From assembly GCA_004352715.1 (NCBI GenBank), contig SCFE01000020.1, positions 876,713 through 940,712 on the forward strand: a DNA stretch of 64,000 nt. The letters are read 5' to 3'. The translations under genes were made by a program, and so were the position numbers. The number at the start of each line of letters is the position of its first letter. The stretch's first letter is position 1. The notes beneath the pieces were generated by a model. That model worked only from the letters and a program-made list of their open reading frames with translations, had not been told where the DNA came from and searched no databases. Source of the DNA: Hofstenia miamia (Eukaryota; Xenacoelomorpha; Acoela). This document shows, in pieces, positions 32,872 to 43,639 of this stretch.

Positions 32872-33987
32872 CTGCATTCTGATACTCTCTGGCATTCCCT
32901 TGCAAATATTTGAGAATAAGTCATATTTTGAGTATCTATTTTCCCTTGAACTCAGCATTAGAAATTGTTCAACTTGTTGGATGTAGTTTTGTATGTCATT
33001 GGTTTTCCTCATTTTTGTTGCATTTAAGATTATTCAATATTGATTCTTGAAACTTTTGTTTTCTGTATCCAACAGTAGGTAGTGTGGTGAAGCTGTACCC
33101 ATCAGGTACAACAGACGTCTTGCTGCTACCTGCTGGCTCACTTTTCTCTCTGCCATTGTGATTTTGAACATTTGCAACCACTCAACAAATCTTGGGTTGT
33201 ATCTATCTACCTTCCCATTAAATTTTGGCAATGTTGCTTTACAAGGCATGGTGTCATTGGTTGTCTGTTGTGATAAGATTGAATTTTCCTACTTGGGCTT
33301 AGTATGATTTTTAATTGTGTCTTCCTTTTGTAGTTGTGTTTTTACTGCCTTCATAATTTCATTTATGATGTTCTGTTTCTTGGCATCTATATCTTCATCA
33401 ATTTCCTCATATGTTATATTCTTGTTGGCTGGCATGTGTGGTGCCTACAGTTCACTCTCCTTTCTTGATTGGAATTCTATTTTGTGGGTCTGTATGTTCC
33501 CTTGATTTTCTTCTTCTGTTAACTGTAGAAATCTTAATTTGATTTTTCACTTACCAATGTTGATTCTGCTCTGAGAATTTTTGTTGGACTCAGATAGTTG
33601 TTGTGTGAGAGTTTTAATCTCTTTTTGAAATAGTTTGCTTTGTTGATCTAATCACAATTCCATGTCTAATTTGATTTCATTCAAGATGATTTCATTCTGT
33701 TGCTTCATCTATTTGAATTTGTCTGTTAACTGCTCTATTTTGTTCCTCAAGTGTGCTTAGTTTTCTTGACTCCTTTTTAGCATGTCAATTATTTCCTGGG
33801 TGCTTGTCTCTGGGGGTGAATGTAGAGACTGTAATTCTTAATCAGGGGATGAATTTTCACCAGAATATGGTGATGATCATGTAGCTCTAGGGGTTACTAT
33901 CCTAGGTGCTGTTTTCTTGGCACTGCCTTTTTTCTTTATGTCATTTTTCTTGTTTCATTCATAGTGGTTCCCCTTCTTGGTCATGAT
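32872..33987 (-). pseudogene. gag: gag N-terminal and capsid part, F1 minus copy
   Basis: Read leftward from about 33980: a basic start with KKGNHY-like and KKGSAKKTAP-like sequence, a coiled-coil region with several stops (33850-33550), then CKATLPKFNGKVDRYNP, WLQMFKITMAERKV and YLMGTASPHYLLLDTE near 33249-33050. The capsid core ends at the solo LTR after a KGMPES-type segment. The Tn5 mosaic end at 33988 lies just upstream of the start region. Confidence 0.75.
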
Positions 33988-34005
33988 TGTCTCTTATACA
34001 CATCT
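33988..34005. other. Tn5 mosaic-end (library adapter) sequence
   Basis: TGTCTCTTATACACATCT, 18 consecutive bases of the Tn5/Nextera mosaic end, upstream of gag in the minus-strand F1 copy. A technical insertion or chimeric join is likely. Confidence 0.85.
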
Positions 34006-34239
34006 TGCACTAGTTTGGGTTTAGGTAACTCTCTTTGTTGACTGTTTACTTTCTATGTAGTTGCCCTGTTGCTTGACTTCCACTCTTACTTGTGGATTCT
34101 GTCAAAGTGTGTGGATCATTTCACTGAATGCTTCTTTCAATCAAAAGAAATTCCTTGTTTTCTGAGAAGAAACAAATATCTTGACTCTGGTAAGTAAAAG
34201 AAATTCTTTTCCAAAGGTTGTTGTTTTTGCTGTCACAGC

Positions 34240-34680
34240 AACATCCTCTACCAGGCATTATTACTGTTTGTCCTTTATTACTCCATAACATCATTTGTAT
34301 ATTTGTGGGGATTTACTACTTAGACACTGATTAGCTTTTCTATATCTCTGTTAACATAACATAACTAGATTTAACTATTCACTATTTAGGTAATGAAGCT
34401 ACACAGCATTTTCTCCAATGATTGATAGTGGGCATCTGCCTGAAGCTGATCTCCACATCCAGTTTCACTTGTTCATCAAGGATCCATTTGTTTGAGTTCC
34501 ACTTCTCAGCTCAATGATATAACTTATGTGTACTCTATCCTCACTTGGTGTATACTCAAGACAAGACACAATTTGACTTAGTCTCTATTTTGTAAAAGTG
34601 TTTCATGATAATGCAACTGGACTTGTTACTAGCTGATCTATTAATATTATATGTAGCCATTACCAAAATATATTGGCTTT
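34240..34680 (-). repeat. 5' LTR of the F1 minus copy, truncated by element C
   Basis: It matches the 3' two-fifths of the F1 LTR in reverse. The inner end reads GAGGATGTTG on the minus strand, followed by CTGTGACAG (34239-34231), a remnant of the tRNA-Arg-type primer site. At 34680 it abuts TGTGACATAATCC of element C. Confidence 0.78.
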
Positions 34681-36040
34681 TGTGACATAATCCATCAAAA
34701 CTATCATGTGTGGTCAAGATGAGAGAAAAGGATGAACGAAAAAAAGACTAAAAATATTTATAATGATTATAATGATTTAAATGTAAACACATGATAGGAT
34801 TGATTATTTCATTTTGTAAAACATTTTGTGCAATTAGATTTAAAATTATACTCAACAGTATTTGACAAAATGTTAGATGGTCAAACAGCATAATCAAATT
34901 AATGCTGATGTTGCGTAATTGTAGCAGAAATATTAAACTAGGGAAAAACTGTAAACAAGAAAAGATTAACAGGTACTAGTCGAGTATTTAGTTGTTTATT
35001 ACCAAGTGCTATAAATATACTTGAAGTGATGTAATTATTGATGAGCAAATTTACGTTGGATTTACTTTTCTCTTGTCAGGTTATTTTATATTCTGATGGA
35101 AAGCTAAACGTTTACAAGCTAGGGTAATTGTATGGTGGTTCCCACATCCAGTTAAAGGTATGCTGGAGCAGCCTCCTAATAGCTATTCCACAGTGGGGAG
35201 GGCGACAGCCGTAGTTACCTTATGTACTATTAGGTTATGGATAGGTGTAGGAGTTTTTTTACTGTTATAGCTTTCCTACTCATCATTGCTCACTTGTTAT
35301 TGTGATTGCAATTATTAGGTTTTACATGTTACCTTTCCTATTACTGAACCTTAGTTATTTACTACGTTATATGATGATTGGTGACTTAATGCTATTCACA
35401 TTTTGATGGTTGTTATTTATATCATATCTTTATATATTATTACATATCAATTGCTTATCAATTATAATACGTTGCTCATTGTTTCCTACAGTAGGCTTTT
35501 GGCCGACTTGATGCTATATCTTTCTGCAGGCAGCATTGATTGTTTACATGTATCGAGGGCTATTGATTATTTCTATATATGTAGGGATATTACATGTAAG
35601 GCTCAATAATAAGCATCCCAGTTGCATTACTTCGTTTATTACACCAATTCATAATAACAAAAACAATCAATGCACTAAATTCTTGAGTAGTTGCAAATCC
35701 CATCACACTGAGTTTGCTATTTACATAGCAATTCCTTTGATGGTTTCTACTGTATAACAGCAGCTCCATTTGCAGATGTGGCTGGTCTATGAGTTCCAAG
35801 ATGTGCATGTCTATCTTTGAGTGTCGACCTTGTCTTCCACCTTCTCTGTTTTACCTAAATAAGTTGAAGTAAGTTACATAGCTAAAAAGGCTCATGCAAG
35901 TTAAATTAAGTTAATGAACTGAACACTTATATCGTAAAGGAGAGAATTGGAAAAGTTCCAACTCCTCTTATTGTTTTATCTGAGAAAAGTAATAGTTTTC
36001 TACAAGTAACCCCCTAACGGCGGATTGACATGATTCTACA
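34681..36040 (+). repeat. 5' LTR, family F2 copy C
   Basis: 1360 bp from TGTGACATAATCC to GATTCTACA, bounded on the inside by a clear primer binding site. It aligns with 49309-51185 once the MITE there is removed, and its first 210 bp align with 27921-28127 in reverse. Confidence 0.87.
35010..35018 (+). promoter_or_regulatory. LTR promoter TATA box (F2 copy C)
   Basis: TATAAATAT at the alignment position of TATAAAAAG (49618) in copy D. Confidence 0.6.
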
Positions 36041-36058
36041 TGGCGACTGTGACAGGCG
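36041..36058 (+). other. Primer binding site, tRNA-Arg type
   Basis: TGGCGACTGTGACAGGCG directly after the LTR terminal CA. It differs at one place from the tRNA-Arg sites TGGCGACCGTGACAGG known from 412/mdg1-like elements. It fixes the LTR boundary and strand. Confidence 0.82.
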
Positions 36059-36233
36059 CTTGAAGAGTGTGCATAAAGGAGAGAAGGTACAGTGAAAACA
36101 CAATTGGTGTAAATAGTTAACTAAAGATTACTAAGAGTTACGAACAAGAAGTATTACGAATGAGTGAGTCAAGATAGTTGTTTCTTCTCGCTCATTGTAA
36201 AAGCAAAGATGATGAGCAATAGTAACCATTAGT

Positions 36234-37880
36234 ATGATGATACTGGTAAAGGAGACTATTATACAATTGCCTCTAGTAACTATGAAGATGATAAATTCAC
36301 AAAAGAAGCAAAGGGCGAAAGCCAAAACACAGCCAACATCCCAAAACCAAACAACCTTTGCTATTGTTAATACATCCCCAGAAAGTCAGAATTCCCCAAC
36401 AGAGATAATACTGCAACCAGAAAAAGAAAATGCAGAATTCTCAATAACCAAACTAATGAAAATAATAGAGAACAATAACAATGAAAGACATTAGTTAATG
36501 TTACAAATAGAAAACTTAACTCAAAGAATGTTTGAAATAGAGTTAGTGAATGCTGAAAAGGACAAAAGGATCAAAGAAATCACTCAAGACACTAGTTCAA
36601 GGTTGACTGAACAAAGAAATGTTTTTAAACAGATTAAAAAATTGGTAGAGGAAAACAAGGAAATAAAGATGCAAAGTGAGAATCTACAAAGAATGATTAC
36701 TCAAATGCATGAGGAAAATGTCAACTTAAGAGAAGATAACATCTTAAAGCAACTTGAAATAGATTACTTGAAAGATAAAATCTGATTAACAGCATTAACA
36801 AATGAAGAAACAATAGAAGACGAAAAAAATAGTGTTAAAGTAATAAAGAACACAGTAAGACAGGAACCAGAAAAATTAATTGAGAGCATACCAACAAAGG
36901 AGGGGCAACCTGAAATCTACAAAGACTGTCAAACAGAAGACGAATTTGTAGAAAAATTAGTCGTAAATAAAACAAAGCAAGTTAAAGAAAAATGCAAATA
37001 CCCAACCAAAATAAAGCCAATATATGAAGAGATGATCCTGTCAGAGGAAGAGGATAGTGACACACCAGCTTGTAAGGCAGTACTCCCAAAATTTACGGGT
37101 AGGGTGGATAGCTACTCACCAATGTTTAAGGAATGGATTCAAATGTTTGAAATGAATATGAAAGAAAGAAAAGTGATACAAAAGCAGGCAGCAGCACGAT
37201 TCCCTTTATATTTGAGAGGAGCAGCTTATCAGCATTATTTGGTAGTGGACCTAGAAACTAAAACAGATTACAAAAAATTAATCAGAGAGTATAAGCAATT
37301 TTATGATGATGAAAGTTTCAAAAGTCAATATCATATGCTATTAAACAGTCTAAAAATGAACAAAAGAGAAGATTTGCAGAATTATATGTTGCAAGTGGAG
37401 AGACTATTGAAGTTGAGTTCAAGAGAGAGTACTTACTCCAAATATGATTTGTTTTCACACATATGCAAAGGATTACCAGAACCGATTCAACAACAGTTCG
37501 AAATTAAATGTGATGCCGACGACTCCTTGGAAAGAATGATAAGGAAAGGTTTGGGAATACAGGTTATGATGGAAAATAATGCTCGAATTAATGAAAAATC
37601 GTCGATAACAAAAGTAATACCACCAATGATAAGTAGAATGAATAAAATAAAAAAAGAGGAAGATGGAAAACCAAAAGATGAGATCATCAAGATAAAGTTA
37701 AAGGATGGAACAATAAAACGCATAAATAGGAAAGACTTAAAATGCCAGGCATGTGGAAAAAAAGGTCATACGAAAAAATATTATAAACGTCTGATTAATT
37801 TTATCAAAGAAGAGGAGGCATACTTTGATGAAGAAGATCTATTAAATGATGAAGATGAATCAGAAAAACAGAAGAAATAG
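36234..37880 (+). pseudogene. gag: gag, family F2 copy C (nearly open)
   Basis: A single frame runs from 36234 to 37880 with only two in-frame stops (TAG at 36492, TGA at 36783). The N-terminus is basic (NSQKKQRAKAKTQ). Residues about 90-185 form a heptad-rich coiled coil (LTQRMFEIELVNAEKDKRIK). The capsid core starts at CKAVLPKFTGRVDSYSP (about 37071) and includes WIQMFEMNMKERKV, GAAYQHYLVVDLETKT and YSKYDLFSHICKGLPE. The zinc knuckle CQACGKKGHTKKYY has Tyr in place of the last Cys. The tail is acidic (EEEAYFDEEDLLNDEDES). Gag assembles the particle and binds RNA. The same Cys-to-Tyr change is in copy C3. Confidence 0.87.
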
Positions 37881-37932
37881 GGAATGAAACTTTAAATTAG
37901 AGGGAGCGCCATCTCAGGTAAGCCGTGCACCC

Positions 37933-38439
37933 ATGCTAATTGTAACAGTCCTAATCAAGACAAATACAATTACAGTTGTAATAAATGGAGTGATGGTCAA
38001 GGCAACCATAGATACGGGAGCAGTGATATCAATTATTACTGACGAATGTGTGGCAAAAATAGGTTTTGATGATAGAAGATTGGAAAGTGAAAAAAGCAGA
38101 TTGCTAAATGCATTGGGAGAATATATTGATACGAAAGGTAAATTAATGGAAGTACCAATGAGGATTGCGAATACCACGTTCTTGCAAACCTTCACTATAA
38201 TTGATACAGAGAAAAATTCATTACCGTATGAGGTGATACTGGGGAATGATTTTTTAATGAATAACAAATGTATTATTGATTACAAGAACAAAACCATATC
38301 AGTCCAAGAAGAAGTGGTAACAACCTGTAAAGAAGATCAAGACAGAAATAATAGAATTTCGATTAAAGGAAGACATAAAAATTCCACTGAACAACTGGAA
38401 AATGTGTCAAATAGAAACAGAGAAACACATAATGGCTGA
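37933..38439 (+). CDS. Aspartic protease, family F2 copy C
   Basis: Open over 168 codons. The active site ATIDTGAVISIITDE carries an intact D-T-G; LGEYIDTKGKLMEVP and YEVILGNDFLMNNKCIIDY give the second conserved element (I-L-G-x-D-F-L). It lies downstream of gag after a short spacer (37881-37932) and overlaps the next frame at 38402, which suggests ribosomal frameshifting or processing from a longer polyprotein. It cuts Gag and Pol during particle maturation. The visible start may be internal to the polyprotein. Confidence 0.83.
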   Translation: MLIVTVLIKTNTITVVINGVMVKATIDTGAVISIITDECVAKIGFDDRRLESEKSRLLNALGEYIDTKGKLMEVPMRIANTTFLQTFTIIDTEKNSLPYEVILGNDFLMNNKCIIDYKNKTISVQEEVVTTCKEDQDRNNRISIKGRHKNSTEQLENVSNRNRETHNG

Positions 38440-39258
38440 AGTCATGATATATGATCAAAAAGGGATCAACACGAAAAAAGTATTGATCCCATCAAGTTTG
38501 TGTGTATTAAAGGAAGGTAGAGGAATGATACCAATGTTAAATGCAACAAATCATGTGGTTAACATAAAGAAGGATACCTTAAAACTAAAAGGCAAAAAAG
38601 TGAGGACTGAAAAAACAATGGTAAATAAAGCAATCAATATAATAGAAGAAGAAAAGGCAGAATATCAAATACCAGAAATAACAGAGGAAGAGTATAGACA
38701 CCTGAATGCAAAGGAAAGAGAGAAACTGATAACAATACTGAAAAGACACGCAAAAATATTTAACTACGGTGAGATAAGTGTGGGGAAGGCAGTAGCAGAG
38801 ACACATAAAATAGTAACAACGACGGAAGAGCCAATAAGACTGCTGTGTAGAAGAGTCCCTGAACATTTGAAAGAACACTATAATACCATTTTGAACGAAT
38901 TGATTGACAACTAAATAATAAACCAAGCAAGAATTCATACACTGCGCTGACGGTTTTTGTAAAGCAAGGGGATAAATATAGACTCTGCATAGACTTCGAA
39001 AAACTTAATGATGTTACAAAGAAAGACGCCTATCCACTCCCAAGGATAGAGGATATTATATATGAAGCCAGCAAGAATAAATGTTACACATGTATAGATC
39101 TTTGTAAAGCATACTGGCAGGTGCCAATGGAGCCTACAGACATTGAAAAAACAGCATTTATAACGCTGTATGGACTGTTCAAGTGGATGTATATGGCTTT
39201 TGGATTATGTAATGCCCCAGCTATGTTTCAAAGATATGTAATGAAAGTTCTGAAGAAA
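38402..39258 (+). pseudogene. pol: Reverse transcriptase N-half, family F2 copy C
   Basis: Open from 38402 to 38914: MIYDQKGINTKKVLIPSSLC, EEEYRHLNAKEREKLITILK, IFNYGEISVGKAV, RRVPEHLKEHYNTILNELID. A TAA at 38912 and a short deletion (the KIISSSESPYAAP region in C3 is shortened here) break the frame. The palm then continues in other frames: LCIDFEKLND, YTCIDLCKAYWQV with the motif A Asp, AFGLCNAPAMFQRYV. Motif C and everything beyond is deleted. Confidence 0.82.
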
Positions 39259-39963
39259 GAACAATTTAATAGACCGTATTTTAAGAGTACAGTACACATC
39301 ACATTCAATGAACAATTTACTATGAAAGATGTGCAGAAGCTAACAAAGAACAGAGAAAGGATTATATCAGAATGCAAACAAGTAAACTTGGATAAAAAGC
39401 ATCTCACAATAGTATACCTTGTAAAAGATAGTGAAATGGTATCAAAGAAGCTTCAGTCTAACATAGAAGAAACACTAAAAGTAGCCAAGAAATATAAAAC
39501 TAGAGTAATAATAGTTGTCACACAAAAAGAAGATGAACTTCCGAAATTTATAAAAGAAATGGAAATAAAATTGGATAACCTCTTTACGTTGAGCAGTGGA
39601 ACACTTAAAATATCGGAGCTCATAAAGGTGGATCTGCAAATCAACGAAATGGCTCTGGCGGAAAGAATTATGGTAGAACCAAAAATCGCGATTGATATGT
39701 ACTATCAGACAAGGACGATGGAGTTGTTAGGAATAACAAAAAATTTAGAAGAAACTGGAAACATATTCCTAAAGTGTAGTCTAAACCAAACGCCCAAACA
39801 TTTAGAGAAAATAGCAATGGTATGGTCAGAAATCAAAGCAGACAAACCAACCCATGAAGAATGGCCAATGATCAACATACAATCACCAACAAAGAAATAC
39901 CACAAAAGCACAGAAGCTATATTGTATGAAGTTAAACATGCATACGAAATGGAAGCCAAATGA
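39121..39963 (+). CDS. In-frame RT::ORF3 fusion frame, F2 copy C
   Basis: The 280-codon open frame begins in RT (KTAFITLYGLFKWMYMAFGL, AMFQRYVMKVLKKE). At about codon 46 (near nucleotide 39258) it switches to ORF3 (RPYFKSTVHITFNEQFTMKD, LTIVYLVKDSEMV, TRVIIVVTQKEDELPKFI, LIKVDLQINEMALAERIMVE). Comparison with C3 and D shows that RT motif C, RNase H, integrase and the QLKG region have been removed, yet the frame is kept. The join is seen directly; whether the fused protein is ever made is unknown. Confidence 0.82.
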   Translation: MPMEPTDIEKTAFITLYGLFKWMYMAFGLCNAPAMFQRYVMKVLKKEQFNRPYFKSTVHITFNEQFTMKDVQKLTKNRERIISECKQVNLDKKHLTIVYLVKDSEMVSKKLQSNIEETLKVAKKYKTRVIIVVTQKEDELPKFIKEMEIKLDNLFTLSSGTLKISELIKVDLQINEMALAERIMVEPKIAIDMYYQTRTMELLGITKNLEETGNIFLKCSLNQTPKHLEKIAMVWSEIKADKPTHEEWPMINIQSPTKKYHKSTEAILYEVKHAYEMEAK

Positions 39964-41076
39964 AATTTTAAAATGCAAATGTTCGAAGAGATTAACGCAC
40001 CCGAGGTTAGAGCAAGAACTGCGATATGGATACTAGCAATTGCACTAACAAGTAATGAAAAATTAGTACTGCCCATGATGAGGAAGGAGTGACGACAAAT
40101 AGCTCGACAAAAGAAATACAAAATAGCCATTGCACCAATTCCTACAAATATTAAACAATGGCTGCTGCAAAATGTTGAGATATTACCGCTATCCCCCACA
40201 AAGAAGGTACAACAAAGGTTTGAAAAGCACTTCACAAGATTATTGATGCAACAGCATACATTGGGAAGACCTAGCATAATAGAGCTTGCAAACAAAACAG
40301 GTATTTGTCTGAGTGAAGTTGAAATACTAACAGATGAAACCAAAAAGTATATGTGGGGTGCAACTTCCAATACAAAACTACAAGCACTCAAAAGTCAACC
40401 ATAGCTTACTACACACAATCTAATGAGAAGGGAGCATGCAGAAACTCTACAAATAATAAAAGCAGTGAAAGAGAAGAGAGTACATGAAGTGATTACAAAA
40501 GAAATAAGAAAATATTTGAAAAACTATCCCCAATGCGCATACACCAAAATCATTAAGTGATCCGAGACAATGTGAAAAGAAGGAAAAAATTGTCTTATTG
40601 AAATCATTGAAATGGTGAGCAAAAGCATAGAAGAGATGCAAATGGAAGAAAAGTTGTTGCAATCTACGAAAAATATGTATGTTAACAATAGACAAGCAGC
40701 AAAGAAGATTGTTAATGATGAGCTTTATAAAAAATTAAAAGAACTCCTATTAAAGAACAATAACAAGGAGAGGATTTTTATAGAAGGACAAGTAATGCTG
40801 TATGATCTGTACAAGGAAGGAGAACCGATATGTAAGTCTGCAATGAAATTGAAAAACGATCTACACAAACAGTAATACTGTTTTCAGGAATCAACAATAT
40901 TGTATGGGGAGAACTTTGGAGCTCACAGTATTGGTATTACGATGTCATGCAAAGAGTGGAGATTATTACTATGGTGAGACTAGGAAAAAACGAACCAGAG
41001 AACATCAGTGAAGAAGAAGTGATAGTAAATATAAGTGCTTTCTATGATGAAGCATCAATATCAAAATCTTTATGAT
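39964..41076 (+). pseudogene. ORF3 remainder, family F2 copy C
   Basis: After TGA at 39961 the conserved blocks continue: ARTAIWILAIALTSNEKLVL; IAPIPTNIKQWLLQNVEILP; FTRLLMQQHTLGRPSIIELA; KKYMWGATSNTKLQALK; LKNYPQCAYTKIIK; MVSKSIEEMQMEEKLLQS. Then, after an internal deletion relative to F1, comes the C-terminal block AAKKIVNDELYKKLKELLLK, NNNKERIFIEGQVML, YKEGEPICKSAM (open frame 40612-40875). TGA or TAG codons fall at 40090, 40402, 40558 and 40573. The function is unknown. The sequence runs into the gap. Confidence 0.68.
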
Positions 41077-42076
41077 NNNNNNNNNNNNNNNNNNNNNNNN
41101 NNNNNNNNNNNNNNNNNNNNNNNNNNNNNNNNNNNNNNNNNNNNNNNNNNNNNNNNNNNNNNNNNNNNNNNNNNNNNNNNNNNNNNNNNNNNNNNNNNNN
41201 NNNNNNNNNNNNNNNNNNNNNNNNNNNNNNNNNNNNNNNNNNNNNNNNNNNNNNNNNNNNNNNNNNNNNNNNNNNNNNNNNNNNNNNNNNNNNNNNNNNN
41301 NNNNNNNNNNNNNNNNNNNNNNNNNNNNNNNNNNNNNNNNNNNNNNNNNNNNNNNNNNNNNNNNNNNNNNNNNNNNNNNNNNNNNNNNNNNNNNNNNNNN
41401 NNNNNNNNNNNNNNNNNNNNNNNNNNNNNNNNNNNNNNNNNNNNNNNNNNNNNNNNNNNNNNNNNNNNNNNNNNNNNNNNNNNNNNNNNNNNNNNNNNNN
41501 NNNNNNNNNNNNNNNNNNNNNNNNNNNNNNNNNNNNNNNNNNNNNNNNNNNNNNNNNNNNNNNNNNNNNNNNNNNNNNNNNNNNNNNNNNNNNNNNNNNN
41601 NNNNNNNNNNNNNNNNNNNNNNNNNNNNNNNNNNNNNNNNNNNNNNNNNNNNNNNNNNNNNNNNNNNNNNNNNNNNNNNNNNNNNNNNNNNNNNNNNNNN
41701 NNNNNNNNNNNNNNNNNNNNNNNNNNNNNNNNNNNNNNNNNNNNNNNNNNNNNNNNNNNNNNNNNNNNNNNNNNNNNNNNNNNNNNNNNNNNNNNNNNNN
41801 NNNNNNNNNNNNNNNNNNNNNNNNNNNNNNNNNNNNNNNNNNNNNNNNNNNNNNNNNNNNNNNNNNNNNNNNNNNNNNNNNNNNNNNNNNNNNNNNNNNN
41901 NNNNNNNNNNNNNNNNNNNNNNNNNNNNNNNNNNNNNNNNNNNNNNNNNNNNNNNNNNNNNNNNNNNNNNNNNNNNNNNNNNNNNNNNNNNNNNNNNNNN
42001 NNNNNNNNNNNNNNNNNNNNNNNNNNNNNNNNNNNNNNNNNNNNNNNNNNNNNNNNNNNNNNNNNNNNNNNNNNNN
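41077..42076. other. Assembly gap, 1000 N
   Basis: A placeholder gap between the end of ORF3 in copy C and gag of another F2 copy. The 3' LTR of C and the 5' LTR of the next copy presumably belong here. Confidence 1.
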
Positions 42077-43226
42077 GGAAGCATACCAATGAAGGAGGGG
42101 CAAGCTGAAATATACAAAGACTGTCAAACAGAAGTCGAATTTGTAGAAAAATTAGTTGTAAATATAACAAAGCAAGTTAAAGAAAAATGCAAAAACGCCA
42201 CTGAAATAAAGCCGATATATGAAGAGACAATACTGTCGGAGGAAGAGGACAGTGACACACCAGCATGCAAGGCAGTACTCCCGAAATTTACAGGGAGAGT
42301 GGATAGCTACTCGCCTACGTTCAAAGAATGGATTCAAATGTTTGAAATGAGTATGAAAGAAAGGAAAGTGATACAAAAGCAGGCAGCGGCATGATTCCCT
42401 TTATATTTGGGAGGAGCAGCTTATCAGCATTATTTGGTATTGGACTTAGAAACTAAAACTGATTACAAAAAACTAATCAGAGAGTATCAGTGATATTATG
42501 ATGACGAAAGTTTCAAAAGTCAGTATCATATGTTATTGAACAGTCTAAAAATGAATAAAAGAGAAGATTTGCGGAATTATATGTCGCAAGTGGAGAGACT
42601 ATTGAAATTGAGTTCCAGAGAGAGCACTTACTCCAAATATGATCTGTTTTCCCACATATGCAAAGGATTACCAGAACTGATTCGACAACAGTTCGAAATT
42701 AAATGTGATGCTGATGACTCCTTGGAAAGAATGATAAGGAAAGGTTTGGGAATACAGGTCACGATGGAAAATAATGCCCGAATTAACGAAAAATCGTTGA
42801 TAACAAGAGTAATACCAATAATGGTAAGTGGAATTAATAAAATAAGAAAAGAGGAAAATGGAAAAGTTAAAAGATGGAACAATAAAACGCATAAATAGGA
42901 AAGACCTAAAATGTCAGACATGTGGAAAGAAAGGCCATACGAAGGAAGATCTATTAGATGATGAAGTTGAATCTGAACAAACAGAAGAGACAGGGAGTGA
43001 GACTTTAAATTAGAGGGAGCGCCGTCTCTGGTAAACCGTGCACCCGTGCTAATTGTAACAGACCTAATCAAGACAAATACAATTACAGTTGTAATAAATG
43101 GAGTGATGGTCAAGGCAACCATAGATACGGGAGCAGTAATATCAATTATTACTGACGAATGTGCGGCGAAAATAGGTTTTGACAATAGAAAATTGGAAAG
43201 TGAAAAAAGCAGATTACTAAATGCAT
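42077..43226 (+). pseudogene. gag: gag to protease start, family F2 copy C2
   Basis: It repeats the gag order of copy C but with distinct differences: CKAVLPKFTGRVDSYSP at about 42271, TGA at 42392 where copy C has CGA (Arg), TGA at 42492, knuckle CQTCGKKGHTKEDLL shortened by a deletion, and an open protease start (IDTGAVISIITDECAAK) from 43046. It ends at the single N at 43227, after which the sequence jumps back to the gag C-terminus. It is therefore a separate copy or allele from the sequence that follows. Confidence 0.8.
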
Positions 43227-43227
43227 N
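43227..43227. other. Single-N contig join with repeated flanks
   Basis: Sequence left of the N reaches the protease; sequence right of it restarts in gag at GACTCCTTGGAAAG (also at 42716). The right side is almost identical to copy C (37522 on), the left side less so. Two different F2 copies were joined here. Confidence 0.85.
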
Positions 43228-43233
43228 GACTCC

Positions 43234-43587
43234 TTGGAAAGAATGATAAGGAAAGGTTTGGGAATACAGGTTATGATGGAAAATAATGCTCGAATTAATG
43301 AAAAATCGTCGATAACAAAAGTAATACCACCAATGATAAGTAGAATGAATAAAATAAAAAAAGAGGAAGATGGAAAACCAAAAGATGAGATCATCAAGAT
43401 AAAGTTAAAGGATGGAACAATAAAACACATAAATAGGAAAGACTTAAAATGCCAGGCATGTGGAAAAAAAGGTCATACGAAAAAATATTATAAACGTCTG
43501 ATTAATTTTATCAAAGAAGAGGAGGCATACTTTGATGAAGAAGATCTATTAAATGATGAAGATGAATCAGAAAAACGGAAGAAATAG
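43234..43587 (+). pseudogene. gag: gag C-terminal part, family F2 copy C3
   Basis: 117 codons: MIRKGLGIQVMMENNARINE, a lysine-rich linker, the knuckle CQACGKKGHTKKYY with Tyr for the last Cys, and an acidic tail. It is nearly identical to copy C. Its N-terminal part is missing because of the contig join. Confidence 0.82.
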
Positions 43588-43639
43588 GGAATGAAACTTT
43601 AAATTAGAGGGAGCGCCATCTCAGGTAAGCCGTGCACCC

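Larger units (their letters stand above)
22427..34680 (-). mobile_element. Ty3/gypsy family F1, minus-strand copy, split by nested elements
   Basis: Read on the minus strand: LTR (34680-34240), primer-site remnant, gag N-part (33987-32872), solo LTR insertion, gag C-part, protease (to 30577), an inverted F1 fragment (30576-26311), motif repeats, RT, RNase H, integrase, and the start of ORF3 (to 22427). The protease side and the RT side belong to one element: they carry consecutive parts of pol, with only about 150 bp missing at the inversion. Element C (34681 on) is inserted in its LTR. Confidence 0.8.
34681..41076 (+). mobile_element. Ty3/gypsy family F2, copy C (internally deleted)
   Basis: 5' LTR, primer site, gag, protease, RT N-half, then a deletion that fuses RT in frame to ORF3, and ORF3 up to the gap. 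It is inserted in the LTR of the F1 minus copy. The 3' end lies in or beyond the gap at 41077. Confidence 0.87.
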
